This document shows positions 8,105 through 17,659 of a stretch of 64,000 nt of DNA, piece by piece. A model generated the notes under the pieces. The model saw only the letters and a list, made by a program, of their open reading frames with translations. It searched no databases and was not told where the DNA came from. Source of the stretch: Methylumidiphilus sp963753955 (lineage in GTDB: Bacteria; Pseudomonadota; Gammaproteobacteria; Methylococcales; Methylococcaceae); NCBI GenBank assembly GCA_963753955.1, contig CAVWEM010000005.1:387736-451735 (forward strand), given 5' to 3'. Made by a program: the position numbers and the translations under genes. Position 1 is the stretch's first letter; every line of letters begins with the position of its first letter.

Positions 8105-9103
8105 ATGTTGACCAAAGCCCATCCGACCCTCGCGTTTTTAGACCCGGCTTGGTTGGAATTCAGCGCCGCCGACGTGCGCGCCCTCGCCATCCTGGCCGTT
8201 TTTGCCTTGCTGTTCGCTTGGGAAGCGTTGCGCGGCTATCGGAAAGAGCCGGCCAAGACCACGCGGGAATCTTACCTGACCAACCTGGGCACCTTCCTAT
8301 TGAACGACACGCTGATGTCGCTGATGTCGGTCTCGTCCCTGTTGCTGTTGGCCGAACACTTTAGCCGCAAGGGTTTGCTGGCTTGGATCCACAACTCAAT
8401 GCTGAAGACTGCGCTGTCGTTCTTGCTGTTTGACCTGGTTCTATATCTCTGGCACCGGGTCAACCACACTTTCGACTGTCTGTGGATGTTCCATAAGGTG
8501 CATCACAGCGATCCCAGCATGAATGCCAGCACCGCCTTCCGCCTGCATTTTGTCGAGGTGGTTTTCACCACAGTGGTGAAAGCCGTGTTCGTCGTGGTCA
8601 CGGGAGTTGAGGCGGCGGTGCTTCTCGCCAACGAGGTTGTCATCACCGTGCTGATCATGTTCCATCATGCCAACATCCGCTTCAAAGGCGAACGCCTGCT
8701 GGGCGGCTTGATTGTCGTGCCATACTTGCACCGGGTTCACCATTCCACTTTGCGCAAAGAGCATGACAACAACTATGGCGCGATGTTTTCCTTCTGGGAT
8801 CGGCTGTTCGGCAGCTTTGCGGAGAAAGAGCCTATGACTATCGGGCTGGAATCCATTCCGGGCCAAGGCGTTTTGCAACTCGTCCGGTACGGACTGACCT
8901 GCTCCTGGACGCCCGCCAGCCCCCAGCCCGCAGGTGTCGCAAGCCAGCAGTTTCTGGAAAGGATGATCGCCGAAGCGGCTTATTACCGGGCGGAGAAGCG
9001 CGGTTTCGCGCAGGGCGATGCTTACCGCGACTGGCTGGAGGCCGAGCGGGAGATTCTCTCCCGCCTGGCTGGACAGCAGGGCGGCTCGACGCTAGTAGGC
9101 TGA
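8105..9103 (+). CDS. Sterol desaturase / fatty acid hydroxylase family membrane protein
   Basis: A 332-residue integral membrane di-iron oxygenase family member. Its histidine clusters are HRVNH (residues about 117-121), HKVHHSD (about 130), HHANIRF (about 194) and HRVHHS (about 215), the set that binds two irons. Hydrophobic segments lie before the first cluster and around VVFTTVVKAVFVVVTGVEAA. Its substrate could be a sterol, hopanoid, carotenoid or fatty acid and cannot be decided here. A good ribosome site supports the start. Confidence 0.88.
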   Translation: MLTKAHPTLAFLDPAWLEFSAADVRALAILAVFALLFAWEALRGYRKEPAKTTRESYLTNLGTFLLNDTLMSLMSVSSLLLLAEHFSRKGLLAWIHNSMLKTALSFLLFDLVLYLWHRVNHTFDCLWMFHKVHHSDPSMNASTAFRLHFVEVVFTTVVKAVFVVVTGVEAAVLLANEVVITVLIMFHHANIRFKGERLLGGLIVVPYLHRVHHSTLRKEHDNNYGAMFSFWDRLFGSFAEKEPMTIGLESIPGQGVLQLVRYGLTCSWTPASPQPAGVASQQFLERMIAEAAYYRAEKRGFAQGDAYRDWLEAEREILSRLAGQQGGSTLVG

Positions 9104-9179
9104 GTCCGGCTGCGGAAGACGGGTTAGGAGTGATGGTTTGCGCCGTCTTCTCATCCAGGAGATCATCCGCCTGCTTATA

Positions 9180-9220
9180 GCCCTCACCAACCCTCTCCGG
9201 CAGGGAGAGGGGACTCCTCT
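9180..9220. repeat. REP-like palindrome overlapping the cinA 3' end
   Basis: CCCTCACCAACCCTCTCC followed by GGCAGGGAGAGGGGA is the same family as 3286. It encodes the last residues of CinA (SPLPAGEGW) and its stop. Confidence 0.7.
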
Positions 9221-10371
9221 GCGGCGATGGCTTTCCTCAATGCGTCCAATGCCATGTTCGCCGACCATTCGGCGGCCAGGGCGGGGTGTCCGCCGAAGTC
9301 GCGCTGCCATTGATCCCCTTTGTTCCCGTGCCACACCGCCACGCCTAGCCGGGCTTTTCCGGCTAGATTCTCCACAGCGCAGGCCAAGCCCCAATCCGCC
9401 CTGGCTTCGTCGGCGGCTTGCCGGGCCAGACCGGCCATGTCCAAAGACTGGATCGACGCCAGAATTCTCCCTCCCGCAAAAGGCTGAAGATTCCGCCCCG
9501 CCACCGCCAACTTACCTGCCAGCCTCCCGCCCGTGCCGCTCTCCACTATGGCCAAGGTTTCGCCGCGCCGGCCCAACTCAGCCAGCACCACGCCTTCCAA
9601 AGTCTCGTCATCGGCCCCGAACACCCACGCGCCTAAGCGCTCGCGGACGCTGGCCTCGACCGGCGCAATCAAACGGTCGGCCTCCTCCTCGTTGCCGGCG
9701 GTGGCGGTGAGGCGGATGACGACGATACCCGCTTGGGCATTCAAGCCCACCGCCGGGTTTGCCAGCTTTTCCAAATCGCCTACCCGCGCATCGACCACGC
9801 TCTCCCCCCCCCCCGAGACTTTCAAAGCGCGGCTTTTGATGATGCCAGCCAGCCCGAAGCGTCGCCGCAGGAAAGGCAGAACGGCCTCGTCCATCAAATA
9901 TTCCATCTCACGCGGCACGCCCGGCAGGCAGATGGCGACATGGCCGTTTTCTTCGACGATAAAGCAAGGTGCCGTGCCGACCGGGTTTTCGATCACCGTC
10001 GAGCTTTCCGGGCGGTAGGCTTGCTGCCGGTTGTTGGCGGTCATCGTCCGGCCCCAACGGCGAAAGCGCTCCTCGATCTGCGCCAGCAAGGACTCGTCGA
10101 ACATCAGCGGCTTGCCGATAGCCTGGGCCATGGCCTCGCGGGTCAAATCATCCACGGTCGGCCCCAGCCCACCCGTGGTGATGACCAGGTCGGAACGGGC
10201 AAGGCCCAAGCGGATGGCCGCGACCATCCTTGCCAAGTCATCGCCCACCGTCGATGTGTGATGCAGTGGCATTCCGATGGTTTGCAGTTTTTTGGCGAGG
10301 GTGGCGGAGTTGGTGTCGATGATCTCGCCGAGGAGAATCTCGCTGCCGATGGCGATTATTTCAGCATGCAT
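9184..10371 (-). CDS. cinA: CinA-family protein
   Basis: 395 residues. The N-terminal molybdopterin-binding-like (COG1058) domain starts MHAEIIAIGSEILLGEIIDT and includes VITTGGLGPTVDDLTREAMA. It is associated with pyrophosphatase activity in NAD repair. The C-terminal PncC-like amidase domain is present but shortened: LAIVESGTGGRLAGKLAV matches the nucleophile region, while the usual GG-V-YSN-- segment is lost (AGGRILASIQSLD). Deamidase activity is therefore doubtful. The C-terminus SPLPAGEGW comes from a REP-like repeat. Confidence 0.88.
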   Translation of the reverse strand: MHAEIIAIGSEILLGEIIDTNSATLAKKLQTIGMPLHHTSTVGDDLARMVAAIRLGLARSDLVITTGGLGPTVDDLTREAMAQAIGKPLMFDESLLAQIEERFRRWGRTMTANNRQQAYRPESSTVIENPVGTAPCFIVEENGHVAICLPGVPREMEYLMDEAVLPFLRRRFGLAGIIKSRALKVSGGGESVVDARVGDLEKLANPAVGLNAQAGIVVIRLTATAGNEEEADRLIAPVEASVRERLGAWVFGADDETLEGVVLAELGRRGETLAIVESGTGGRLAGKLAVAGRNLQPFAGGRILASIQSLDMAGLARQAADEARADWGLACAVENLAGKARLGVAVWHGNKGDQWQRDFGGHPALAAEWSANMALDALRKAIAAEESPLPAGEGW

Positions 10372-10398
10372 CAGTTTTTCTCATCTTTTCGGTTTTGC

Positions 10399-10438
10399 TC
10401 CCCTCTCCCTCTGGGAGAGGGGCTGGGGGAGAGGGGTA
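10399..10438. repeat. REP-like palindrome between cmoA and cinA
   Basis: CTCCCCTCTCCC...GGGAGAGGGGCTGGGGGAGAGGGG forms a strong hairpin just after the cmoA stop. It may act as a transcription end or mRNA stabiliser. It belongs to the same dispersed family as 3286. Confidence 0.75.
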
Positions 10439-11164
10439 TCATTTCACCGCAATCAAGCCGCTGAAGTTATACCAGCGGAAAAACTCCTCCACATGGCGGA
10501 AACCGGCAGAGGCCAGCAACTCGCGGTTTTCCTCGGGCTGATAGGGAATCAGCACATTTTCCAAGGCCTCGCGCTTGTGGGCGATTTCCGACTCCGAATA
10601 GCCTTGGCGCTTTTTCATATTGTAGTGATAACGGATGAACAGCCGGTTGAACAGGCTGTCGCCCAAGCTCATCTTTTCCACCAAGACCAAGCAGCCCTGT
10701 TCGTTCAAGCCGTCGACGATATTACGCACCACCCGCTCCCGGTACAAAGGGCGGATGAATTGCAAAGTCAGATTCATCACCACCACCGAAGCATTCTCCA
10801 CCACCTGGGTTTGATGCAAATCGGCGGCAAGCAACTCGAAGTCCCGGCCAGAAGGACACGCGGCCAGCTTCTGCCGGGCTTTTTCCAGCATGTCCGGCGA
10901 ACTGTCCACGCCGACGAAGCGAACCTTGGGGTCAATCAACGGGTCGAGTTCCAACAGCCCTGTGCCGGTCGCGCAGCCTAGGTCGTACAAATCGGTGCCG
11001 GGCCGGGCGAAATCGGCGGTGATTTCCCCGGTCATGCGCTGGATTTCCTCGTACAGAGGCACCGAGCGGGAGATCATGTCGTCGAAAACCGCCGCCGTCT
11101 TGCTGTCAAATTGGAAATCCCCGTCGGCAGGGGTCTGGAACAGACGGTCTTGGATGCTGGTCAT
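10439..11164 (-). CDS. cmoA: Carboxy-S-adenosyl-L-methionine synthase
   Basis: Makes carboxy-SAM from SAM and prephenate for wobble-uridine (cmo5U) modification of tRNA. Its 241 residues are the normal length. It carries the SAM motif DLGCATGTGLLELD, with DSSPDMLEKARQKL after it, and the family segment MNLTLQFIRPLYRE. The partner cmoB is not in the window. The start MTSIQDRLF is typical. Confidence 0.94.
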   Translation of the reverse strand: MTSIQDRLFQTPADGDFQFDSKTAAVFDDMISRSVPLYEEIQRMTGEITADFARPGTDLYDLGCATGTGLLELDPLIDPKVRFVGVDSSPDMLEKARQKLAACPSGRDFELLAADLHQTQVVENASVVVMNLTLQFIRPLYRERVVRNIVDGLNEQGCLVLVEKMSLGDSLFNRLFIRYHYNMKKRQGYSESEIAHKREALENVLIPYQPEENRELLASAGFRHVEEFFRWYNFSGLIAVK

Positions 11165-11257
11165 CGGGGGGCGTTTCGAGTCAAGGGTGATGCTGAACGT
11201 TAAATAGTTGATTCCGTCCGTGGTGAGCTTGTTGAACCATGAACGGGATCAACTTAA

Positions 11258-11935
11258 TCAGAGGTTCCTTAACGCGAAGGAACCATCGATCTCCCTTTCG
11301 CACAGGATCAGGATCGTTTCCGACCAGCCAATAATCCCTGGGTAAGAATAATTGGCCAGACAGAGATCCTCACCCAAGATTTCGCCGTGCGCACCCATGG
11401 CCTCCCGAACTTCGTGAAAGGCGAGGGGACGTTCGTCGGGAAACCGCCACAAATGCAAGCTTTCCGCCAGGTTGCGCGTGGCACGATATAACCACGTGGG
11501 CGTAGGGAAACCGATTACAACGAGACCGCCGGGACGGGCGTAACGATAGTGGGCATCGATGGCAGCACGTGTGCCGGTGGGGTCGAAGTGCTCGATGAGG
11601 CCCACGCTGAAGACCAAGTCGGCGGTTGCTCGGCAGCGAGGGGTCAGCACATCGTCTTCCATCAGAACCAGCCCGGGCCTGTCGTGGCGTCGCCGCGCCA
11701 GCAGCGAGAGGCCAAGGCGGTTATTATCCATTACCGTGTAGCTGACAGGTGCCAATGCGGCATAGAGCGCGTCAACGAAGCAGCTGTTGCCCCCTCCCAA
11801 CTCCACAATCGCCGGACGCGCATCGCCGAGAAAGCGCCGAATCTGGCGAATAAGGCTGGTAGTGGTGATGCGGCGCGTTATCGCGGCGGCGGGAAAAGGG
11901 CGGGAGTAGTAGCAGTCCCAGTCAGTCCCGTCCAT
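11258..11935 (-). CDS. Class I SAM-dependent methyltransferase
   Basis: About 225 residues from MDGTDWDCYYSRPF (11935), chosen over the Met at 11965 because it keeps the overlap with the upstream gene short (14 nt). SAM motif I is IVELGGGNSCFVDAL, followed by the acidic VMDNNRLGL and the motif LVFSVGLIEHFDPTG. The substrate is unknown. The gene ends an apparent three- or four-gene cluster with a glycosyltransferase and a GT39-like membrane protein, so it may modify a glycan or a lipid-linked sugar. Confidence 0.82.
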   Translation of the reverse strand: MDGTDWDCYYSRPFPAAAITRRITTTSLIRQIRRFLGDARPAIVELGGGNSCFVDALYAALAPVSYTVMDNNRLGLSLLARRRHDRPGLVLMEDDVLTPRCRATADLVFSVGLIEHFDPTGTRAAIDAHYRYARPGGLVVIGFPTPTWLYRATRNLAESLHLWRFPDERPLAFHEVREAMGAHGEILGEDLCLANYSYPGIIGWSETILILCEREIDGSFALRNL

Positions 11936-13013
11936 CGGCCTTCTGCTCCTGGCGGTAATCGGCAAAAACCACCTCCCGCTGCAACGCGAAGCTAAGCACG
12001 AAGAGAAAGGACTCCGCGATCAGTTTCGCCGTTAATGCTCCCATGTCCAGCAGGCTTTGGAGTTTCAGGATCATCAGGTAGGAAATAGCCGCCAGCAGCA
12101 CTACTAGAGCACAGTAACGCAGAAACACGGCCTTTCCGCCCCGACGATAGTGGAAAACGAATTTCTTGTTTAACAGAAAATTGGCCGACAGTGCGCAGCC
12201 CCGTCCAGATATGAGGGCGATGAGGGTGTTGCCACCCAGTGAAAACACGATGGCAAAGGCGATGAAATCAATCCCCGCAGCCAACAGCGAGGATGCAAAG
12301 AAGCGGATCAGCACGAAATAGATCCGCATCGAATCGAGCAGGGGGTTGAAATGCGAAGAGCGGTTTCCATCCCTGTAGATTGTTGCAATCGACAGTTCAT
12401 GGACGGGTAGACGGCGAGCGATGGCCGAGGCCAGCACACTGAATTCGTACTCGTAACGTTCGCCCTCGGCGGTGATCAGCCACACGAGTTCGCGCAGCGG
12501 AAAACCTCGCAGGCCGGTCTGGGTGTCGGAAATGCTCCGGCCATAGAGCAAGGCGAACACCCGGCGGGTGACGATGTTGCCCAGCCTGCTGCGCAAAGGC
12601 ACACCCCTGTCGAACTGGCGCACGCCTAGCACCGGCGTGTCCTGCGCCAGGAGTTCGGCCGCCACGCGCACGACGTCATCTGCTCTGTGCTGACCATCGG
12701 CATCTGCCGTAACGACGCCAAAGAAATCGGGATGCTGGCTCAAGCAATGATTAAATGCCGTCTTGAGGGCGCGCCCCTTGCCGCAATTTACCGCATGGCG
12801 CAGAAGGATGAGCCGAGGCGAATTCGGCAGACGGGAAAACACTGCCGCACTGGCTAGTCCGGAGCCATCGTCCACTACCACGATGCGGCCGAAACCGGCA
12901 TCAAGCAACTGCCCGATCAACGGAGCAAGCTCGTCTCCTGGGTTGTAGGCCGGGACGATGGCCGCAACGTGGGAGATGTCAGGAACGGCGAGTGATGAGG
13001 CAAAATTGAACAT
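11922..13013 (-). CDS. Family 2 glycosyltransferase with GtrA-like membrane domain
   Basis: 363 residues from MFNFASSLAVPD (13013). The N-terminal GT-A domain has AAIVPAYNPGDELAPL, VVVDDGSG and TADADGQHRADD. The C-terminal third (from about residue 235) is a GtrA-like four-helix membrane domain, for example RFFASSLLAAGIDFIAFAIV and NFLLNKKFVFHYRR. Such GT2-GtrA proteins usually build or flip polyprenyl-phosphate-linked sugars. The stop overlaps the methyltransferase start, and the upstream GT39-like gene ends 11 nt before, so translation is probably coupled. Confidence 0.88.
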   Translation of the reverse strand: MFNFASSLAVPDISHVAAIVPAYNPGDELAPLIGQLLDAGFGRIVVVDDGSGLASAAVFSRLPNSPRLILLRHAVNCGKGRALKTAFNHCLSQHPDFFGVVTADADGQHRADDVVRVAAELLAQDTPVLGVRQFDRGVPLRSRLGNIVTRRVFALLYGRSISDTQTGLRGFPLRELVWLITAEGERYEYEFSVLASAIARRLPVHELSIATIYRDGNRSSHFNPLLDSMRIYFVLIRFFASSLLAAGIDFIAFAIVFSLGGNTLIALISGRGCALSANFLLNKKFVFHYRRGGKAVFLRYCALVVLLAAISYLMILKLQSLLDMGALTAKLIAESFLFVLSFALQREVVFADYRQEQKADGRD

Positions 13014-13024
13014 CGTGTAGACAA

Positions 13025-14743
13025 TCAGGGCTGGGAAGTACAGTGTACCGACATGAAGCGGAGCGACGGACTGGCAAATATGAGCTGCAGGCTGCCGTCG
13101 GCCAGGGCGGCATCGGTGATTGCCGGGTAGATCGAAGTATGCAGGAGGGCATAACCGATGACCTCCTGCCCCCAAATGGTACGCAGGATTTCGCAGAACG
13201 GTCGTCCCCCAGCCAGAGCGCGAGACATTTCCGCCCTCTGCAGCCGCCAGTGTCCCACGTAGACGCTAGACCGCAGAGCGGCAATGGATAGCATTTGGGT
13301 ATAAGTAGTTAATACTTGCCCCTTGAATCCCACCTCACGGGTGTACTTGATGAGGCGCTGGTTGAATTCCGCATCTCCGGAACGCTGGCGCAGAATATCG
13401 GTCAAGCGTTCGAAGCGGATCGGATCCGCTGGCACCAGCCCTACCAGTACCACCACGGCCAGCACCGTCGGCGGCACCAAGGCAGGCAGACGTGTCATTG
13501 CTTTCAGCCGTTGATTCACACAGCGCTCGCTGCTCGGAGTGGTCGAGCCGCCGCTCCAAACGCCCATTGACGGCATCCAAGAGAGCAGCCGCTCAAGCCC
13601 CAGGGCCATCGCCAACAGCAGAAACGGGATGCCGGGTAGCAGATTTCTTGCATCATAGGAAAAGAACAAACCCCACACTAACAGGTAGGGCAAACCCACC
13701 AGCAGGCAGACGCGGCCTCGCGGAGAACCGAAGGCACCGAACATACAACCGGCGGCGAACGCCCAGAACGTCTTCGCCGCCGCAGCGGGTACGCTGCTGG
13801 TTGGCAGAAAAGTGGACGGTAGGGTCACGGTTAAGGCGCGCAGCAGACGTTGGATACGCGTTTCGCCCCCGTAAATCAGCGAGGTGACATAGTGTACATT
13901 CGTTTCCTCTGGCCCGCCAGCAAGTTGCAGCCATCTCATCGCGAACCACGGGAGCGCGAGAACCATGAACACGGCAAGGGTCCGCAACGCTATCGGCCCA
14001 CGTGTGTCGCGCGGCAGTTGCAGGCATCCGGCCAAGGCTAGGACTAGCCCCCCCAGAAAGATAACAACCGCAAACAGGCCGCCTTGTTTGCAAAGCACCG
14101 CCGTGGCGGCAGCAGTTGCGGCGTAGGTCAGGAGGCGATCCGCTGCCATGCCGTTCTGTGCGGATAAATACACCAAGTATCCGGTAAACAGCACAAAAAA
14201 CGTGACCGGCACGTCGACATAGCCGGAATCTAGCACGTTGGCATAGGGGCCGAGTAGCAATGCGATGAACAGCGCGGCGGAAAGCAAGGGGGCGGGCCGA
14301 CGCCAGCGAAAAAACAGATCCACGAAAACAGCCAGAATGGCCACGGGAAAAAGGCCCATCAGCCCCCGCGCAAATATCTCCACTTGGCTGCTGCCCAACC
14401 AGTGATAGGTGACAGACCAGAGCGCGGGTATAAGTTGCGGATAGCCATACGTGTTGCTGGGCCAGCGTCCGGCATACCAGTCGGTGGCCCATCGGTTCCA
14501 ACTGGCCACCGCGTCCCATTCCTCGAATACGCCCGGCACGTGGTCGGCAAGGACGGCAAGTAGCCGAATACCAAGCCAACCCAGCAGGATGCCGACGACT
14601 GGATTGATATAAACCATGCCGCCTCCCTGCCTTGGTGCTACGGGGAAATATCCGCCGATTGGTCTCTTACCCCGAGCCGCAAAAAAGACGAGAAGCGAAA
14701 TCTCTACAACCGCCAGCGCTACCAAGGCCGGCCGCCATACCAC
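13025..14743 (-). CDS. GT39-like multi-pass membrane glycosyltransferase
   Basis: 572 residues with about ten hydrophobic segments, e.g. VVGILLGWLGIRLLAVLADH and LFPVAILAVFVDLFFRW. An early loop, EEWDAVASWNRWATDWYAG, resembles the acidic loop of ArnT/PMT-type (GT39/GT83) enzymes, which use polyprenyl-phosphate sugars. The frame opens at a GTG (14743) right after a short hydrophobic ORF ends in another frame (14719-14937). One base missing near 14722 would join them, so this may be the larger part of one gene of about 640 residues. Confidence 0.75.
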   Translation of the reverse strand: MVWRPALVALAVVEISLLVFFAARGKRPIGGYFPVAPRQGGGMVYINPVVGILLGWLGIRLLAVLADHVPGVFEEWDAVASWNRWATDWYAGRWPSNTYGYPQLIPALWSVTYHWLGSSQVEIFARGLMGLFPVAILAVFVDLFFRWRRPAPLLSAALFIALLLGPYANVLDSGYVDVPVTFFVLFTGYLVYLSAQNGMAADRLLTYAATAAATAVLCKQGGLFAVVIFLGGLVLALAGCLQLPRDTRGPIALRTLAVFMVLALPWFAMRWLQLAGGPEETNVHYVTSLIYGGETRIQRLLRALTVTLPSTFLPTSSVPAAAAKTFWAFAAGCMFGAFGSPRGRVCLLVGLPYLLVWGLFFSYDARNLLPGIPFLLLAMALGLERLLSWMPSMGVWSGGSTTPSSERCVNQRLKAMTRLPALVPPTVLAVVVLVGLVPADPIRFERLTDILRQRSGDAEFNQRLIKYTREVGFKGQVLTTYTQMLSIAALRSSVYVGHWRLQRAEMSRALAGGRPFCEILRTIWGQEVIGYALLHTSIYPAITDAALADGSLQLIFASPSLRFMSVHCTSQP

Positions 14744-14937
14744 CTCATGCTATGAAGCAGCAGCACCGCCTGGAAGGTCAGGGCCAGGCTAAGGACAAAG
14801 ACCGCGAGAATATCGACGATACCCATCCCGTCACCACGGCGCCGGATGAAGAGCCATCCGGGCAACAAGGTCACCTGCGCGACAGCGACCAGGCCTACGG
14901 CAAGAATTCGAATGTCATCAAGAAGTAAGAGGTTCAT
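14719..14937 (-). pseudogene. Probable N-terminal part of the GT39-like gene, out of frame
   Basis: From ATG 14937: MNLLLLDDIRILAVGLVAVA, then VTLLPGWLFIRRRGDG and ILAVFVLSLALTFQAVLLLH, ending MRWYGGRPW and TAG at 14719. These are two hydrophobic segments with a positive loop between them. The downstream frame (ALVALAVVEISLL) continues the membrane pattern, so a single-base deletion near 14722 is the simplest reading. Two coupled genes remain possible. Confidence 0.5.
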
Positions 14938-15052
14938 GCGGGGGCAAACCGATGCACAGCGGTTGAATTCGTATTTCCCTATTTTGTTATTCGATTTGTG
15001 ACTCGTATGCTGGACAGGTCTTGCCGTCACAGCAATTCTCATTTTGACCGCT

Positions 15053-15513
15053 TCACCCTGACTTTGGCTTCGGAGGCGGCAGCTCGAAGCTTTTGAGCAT
15101 GAAATCCATCAGAGCCTCCCAGGTCTCAAAGCACAGGTAGCTGGTCAAGGTGCGGATGTCGTTGAACAGGCGTTTCCGCGAGGGCAGCTTCTTGCGTAAA
15201 AGCCGGTATTTGTCGTCCATTCACTCCAGCACGGTGTGGGTCAGGAAGGCCAGGATGATGAGGCTGGCCAGCAGGGACGACAGATGCTTCTGGCCGTGGC
15301 CGTACTGTGCTCGAAGTGGTAGCCCTTGGTCTTCAGCGTTTTGTTGTTCTCGATTTTCCAGCGGCCGCGCCCGGCCTCGACGACCTCGGCGACGTTGCCG
15401 CCGCCGAGCGCGAGGCTGGTGGCGAAGGCATTGCGGCACAACACCTTGCCGCCTCCGTCCGTGGTGGTGGGTTCGCACCAGTTCACTTCCAGCGCGTCGT
15501 CGGCGTCGCGCAA
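15053..15513 (-). pseudogene. DDE transposase C-terminal fragment (ISNCY-like)
   Basis: Pieces in two frames read LEVNWCEPTTTDGGGKVLC, RGRWKIENNKTLKTKGYHFE, then YGHGQKHLSSLLASL and LAFLTHTVLE. An in-frame TGA at 15221-15223 follows, and the sequence continues MDDKYRLLRKKLPSRKRLF to LKSFELPPPKPKSG (stop 15053). The GRW-IEN--F--LK--GY-LEH-FGHG pattern is typical of unclassified IS transposases. The 5' part is missing where the IS1182-type element begins at 15549. Confidence 0.7.
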
Positions 15514-15548
15514 GGGAACCGACTCGGCGTAGCGGTAAGTGAAAGGTA

Positions 15549-17253
15549 CGAGACTGTGAAAGAATTCAGCCGGATATTCCCAATAACCGCCCCCGTCTTT
15601 TTTCTAAAACGCCATTGGCAAGAAATGCCGGGGAATCCTTCAATACAGGCCGCCCCGCGCCTTGTTTTTAGGCATATTGGATCATTTTGGCCCGGTTCCC
15701 GCCGCGCCGGGCGCAATACTCCCGCAGCGCCTCAAACCCCAGCAGGTTCAGTACCCGGGTGAAGTTGTAGCACAACACCATCAGGCTGAACTCGCCACGG
15801 CATTTCTCCAGGCCGCGCATCAGGAAGTGGTGCATGCCCGCCCGGTGCTTGAGGGTGCCGAAGGGGTGCTCGGCGAGCTGGCTGCGCTTTCTCATGCGCC
15901 CGCCCGCTTGGGCCATCCGCTGGCGGTGCCGTTCGACGGCCGCCTCGTGCTGCCAGCGCTCCAGTTTTTTGTAGGCGGCGTTTGCCGTCAGGCATTGCAC
16001 ACGCAACGGGCAGGCGGCGCAGGCGGAGACCTCTTGGACTTGTGGGCCTGGACAAGCTTGCCGCCGCGCTCTTGGGGCTTGCCGCAGGCTTCCAGCGTTT
16101 CGCCGTTGGGGCAGGTGTGGCGGTCTTCGGCTGCGTCGTACCGGAACCGTTCGCGGGTGAAGCGTCCGTCCTTTTCCGCCGCCGTGATGGCCTTGGGCTC
16201 GGGCACGTAGACCTCGAAGCCGAGTTCCTCGGCCCGCTGGATTTGCTCGCCGCTGTGGTAGCCGGTGTCGGCCAGCCCGACCAGGCGCTCGGATTGCGGG
16301 ATTTCCCGGGCCTTTTCCAGCATCGGCACGAGCTGCTGGCGGTCGTTGCCGTCTTGGGTGGCTTCGCTGGCAACGATGAGCTTGTGTTTGCCGTCAACGG
16401 CGATCTGCACGTTGTAGCCGGCGGTGGTCTTGCCCTTTTTGCTGAGGAGCCGCGCGTCGGGGTCGACCGTGGAGAGCTGGCTGTCCGCCGACTTTTCAAG
16501 CCGCGCGCGCAGGGCGTGCTTTTCCGCCCGCCTCTCCTTGAGCCGGGCGATTTTGTCGGCCAGGCCTTCGTCCTCCACCAGGCTGCCCAGGCCTGCTTGG
16601 TCGTCTTGGGCGTCCTGCTCGGCGAGCTGGCGCTGGTAGGCGTCGATCTTTTTCTCCAGGGCCGCCAGCTGGTCGTCGAGCTTTTTGGCGGTGAAAATGC
16701 CGTCGCTGCTGGCGTCGGCCTTGAAGAAGCTGCCGTCGACGGCCACCTCGTCGCCGCCGAGCAGCGCCAAGTCCTTGCACAGCAGGATGAAGTCCTTGTT
16801 GGCGGCCTTGAGGGCCTGGCTGTTGTCCTTGCGGAAGTTGGCGAGGGTCTTGTAGCCAGGGCGCAGGCCCTGGGCCAGCCAGATGGCCTCGAGGTTGCGC
16901 ACCGCCTCGCGCTCCAGGCGGCGGCTGGAGTGGATGCGGTTGAGGTAGCCGTACAGGTAGAGCTTGAGCAGCGCCGCCGGGGGGAACGGCGGCTGCCCGG
17001 CGCGGGGGCCGGACCGGGTGTTTTGGAAACCGAGCGCGGCAAGGTCCAGGCTTTCGACATAGGCGTCGATGGCCCTGACGGGGTTGCCTTCAGCAACGTA
17101 GTCGTCGATGCTGGGGGGCAGCAGCATCCCCTGCCCGCGGTGCTGTCCCGCCTTGTAGGTTCTCGGCATCATTTGCCCTTTTTATTCAATAGGATAATCG
17201 CCAATATTATGCCAAAATCTCGAAGAGACAGGGTGGATTCTTTCACAGTCTCG
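15549..17253 (-). mobile_element. IS1182-family insertion sequence
   Basis: About 1.7 kb bounded by near-perfect inverted repeats CGAGACTGTGAAAGAAT at 15549-15565 and their complement ending at 17253. The flanks (GGTA on the left, AACG on the right) show no clear target duplication. It encodes one transposase with a frameshift and abuts an older transposase fragment on the left. Confidence 0.88.
15668..17172 (-). pseudogene. IS1182-family transposase, frameshifted
   Basis: From MMPRTYKAGQHRGQGMLLPP (17172) the frame shows the DUF772-type N-terminus (PFPPAALLKLYLYGYLNR, RKDNSQALK), VAVDGSFFKADAS and the DDE core VQIAVDGKHKLIVASE and GLADTGYHSGEQI. It runs out of frame near 16033. One base missing would restore VSACAACPLRVQCLTANAAY, with the zinc-binding cysteines. 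The remaining C-terminus (HPFGTLKHRAGMHHFLMRG) lies in the frame ending at 15668. About 500 residues in total. Confidence 0.88.
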
Positions 17254-17392
17254 AACGCTCAATGGATGGGTTTCCGTCTAGGCTGTCCGGCTACTTTAGC
17301 AGGTGGACGCCAAAATGAGAATTGCTGTTGGAAAAGGTTAAGGCTAGGCTTGAAAAAGCCTAATCCGGCAATTATAATGTATAGCTCTTTAT

Positions 17393-17468
17393 GGGTCGTT
17401 AGCTCAGTCGGTAGAGCACCGCACTTTTAATGCGATGGTCCCGCGTTCGAGTCGCGGACGACCCACCA
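17393..17468 (+). tRNA. tRNA-Lys (anticodon TTT)
   Basis: A 76-nt cloverleaf with encoded CCA. Acceptor GGGTCGT pairs with ACGACCC. The D-arm is GCTCAGTCGGTAGAGC, the anticodon loop CTTTTAA and the T-arm CCGCG-TTCGAGT-CGCGG. The outer anticodon-stem pair C27-A43 is mismatched. A terminator follows at 17477. The 3' 51 nt recur at 25634-25684, marking it as an integration site. Confidence 0.97.
17418..17468 (+). repeat. Attachment-site repeat (attL-like), tRNA-Lys 3' end
   Basis: 51 bp from ACCGCACTTTTAATGCGATG to the CCA. It is matched with one mismatch by 25634-25684 in the same orientation. The tRNA itself stays complete at this end, as expected when an element integrates and restores the gene. 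Confidence 0.85.
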
Positions 17469-17476
17469 TATAAAAC

Positions 17477-17512
17477 AAAGCCTTACAGCATGAATGCCGT
17501 AAGGCTTTTTTA
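17477..17512 (+). terminator. Rho-independent terminator after tRNA-Lys
   Basis: AAAGCCTTAC, a 12-base loop, then GTAAGGCTTTTTT. The 8-bp stem followed by a T-run is classic. Confidence 0.88.
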
Positions 17513-17518
17513 ATTTCT

Positions 17519-17540
17519 GTGTAATTTTGGTGTAATTGTG
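17519..17540 (+). repeat. Short tandem repeat next to attL (possible arm site)
   Basis: GTGTAATTTTGGTGTAATT contains two GTGTAATT units 11 bp apart. It lies just beyond the tRNA terminator, a position where tyrosine integrases often have arm-type binding sites. Functional assignment is inference. Confidence 0.4.
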
Positions 17541-17659
17541 GCAATCCCTGCAAGAACTCCATCCATGATTGCCGATCCCCCTACCCCGCTGTTTAGGCTC
17601 CTTGCTTTTCCACTAGCTATTACGGAAGCGGGCCTTGCCGCAGTCGCGTCGATGTGTTT

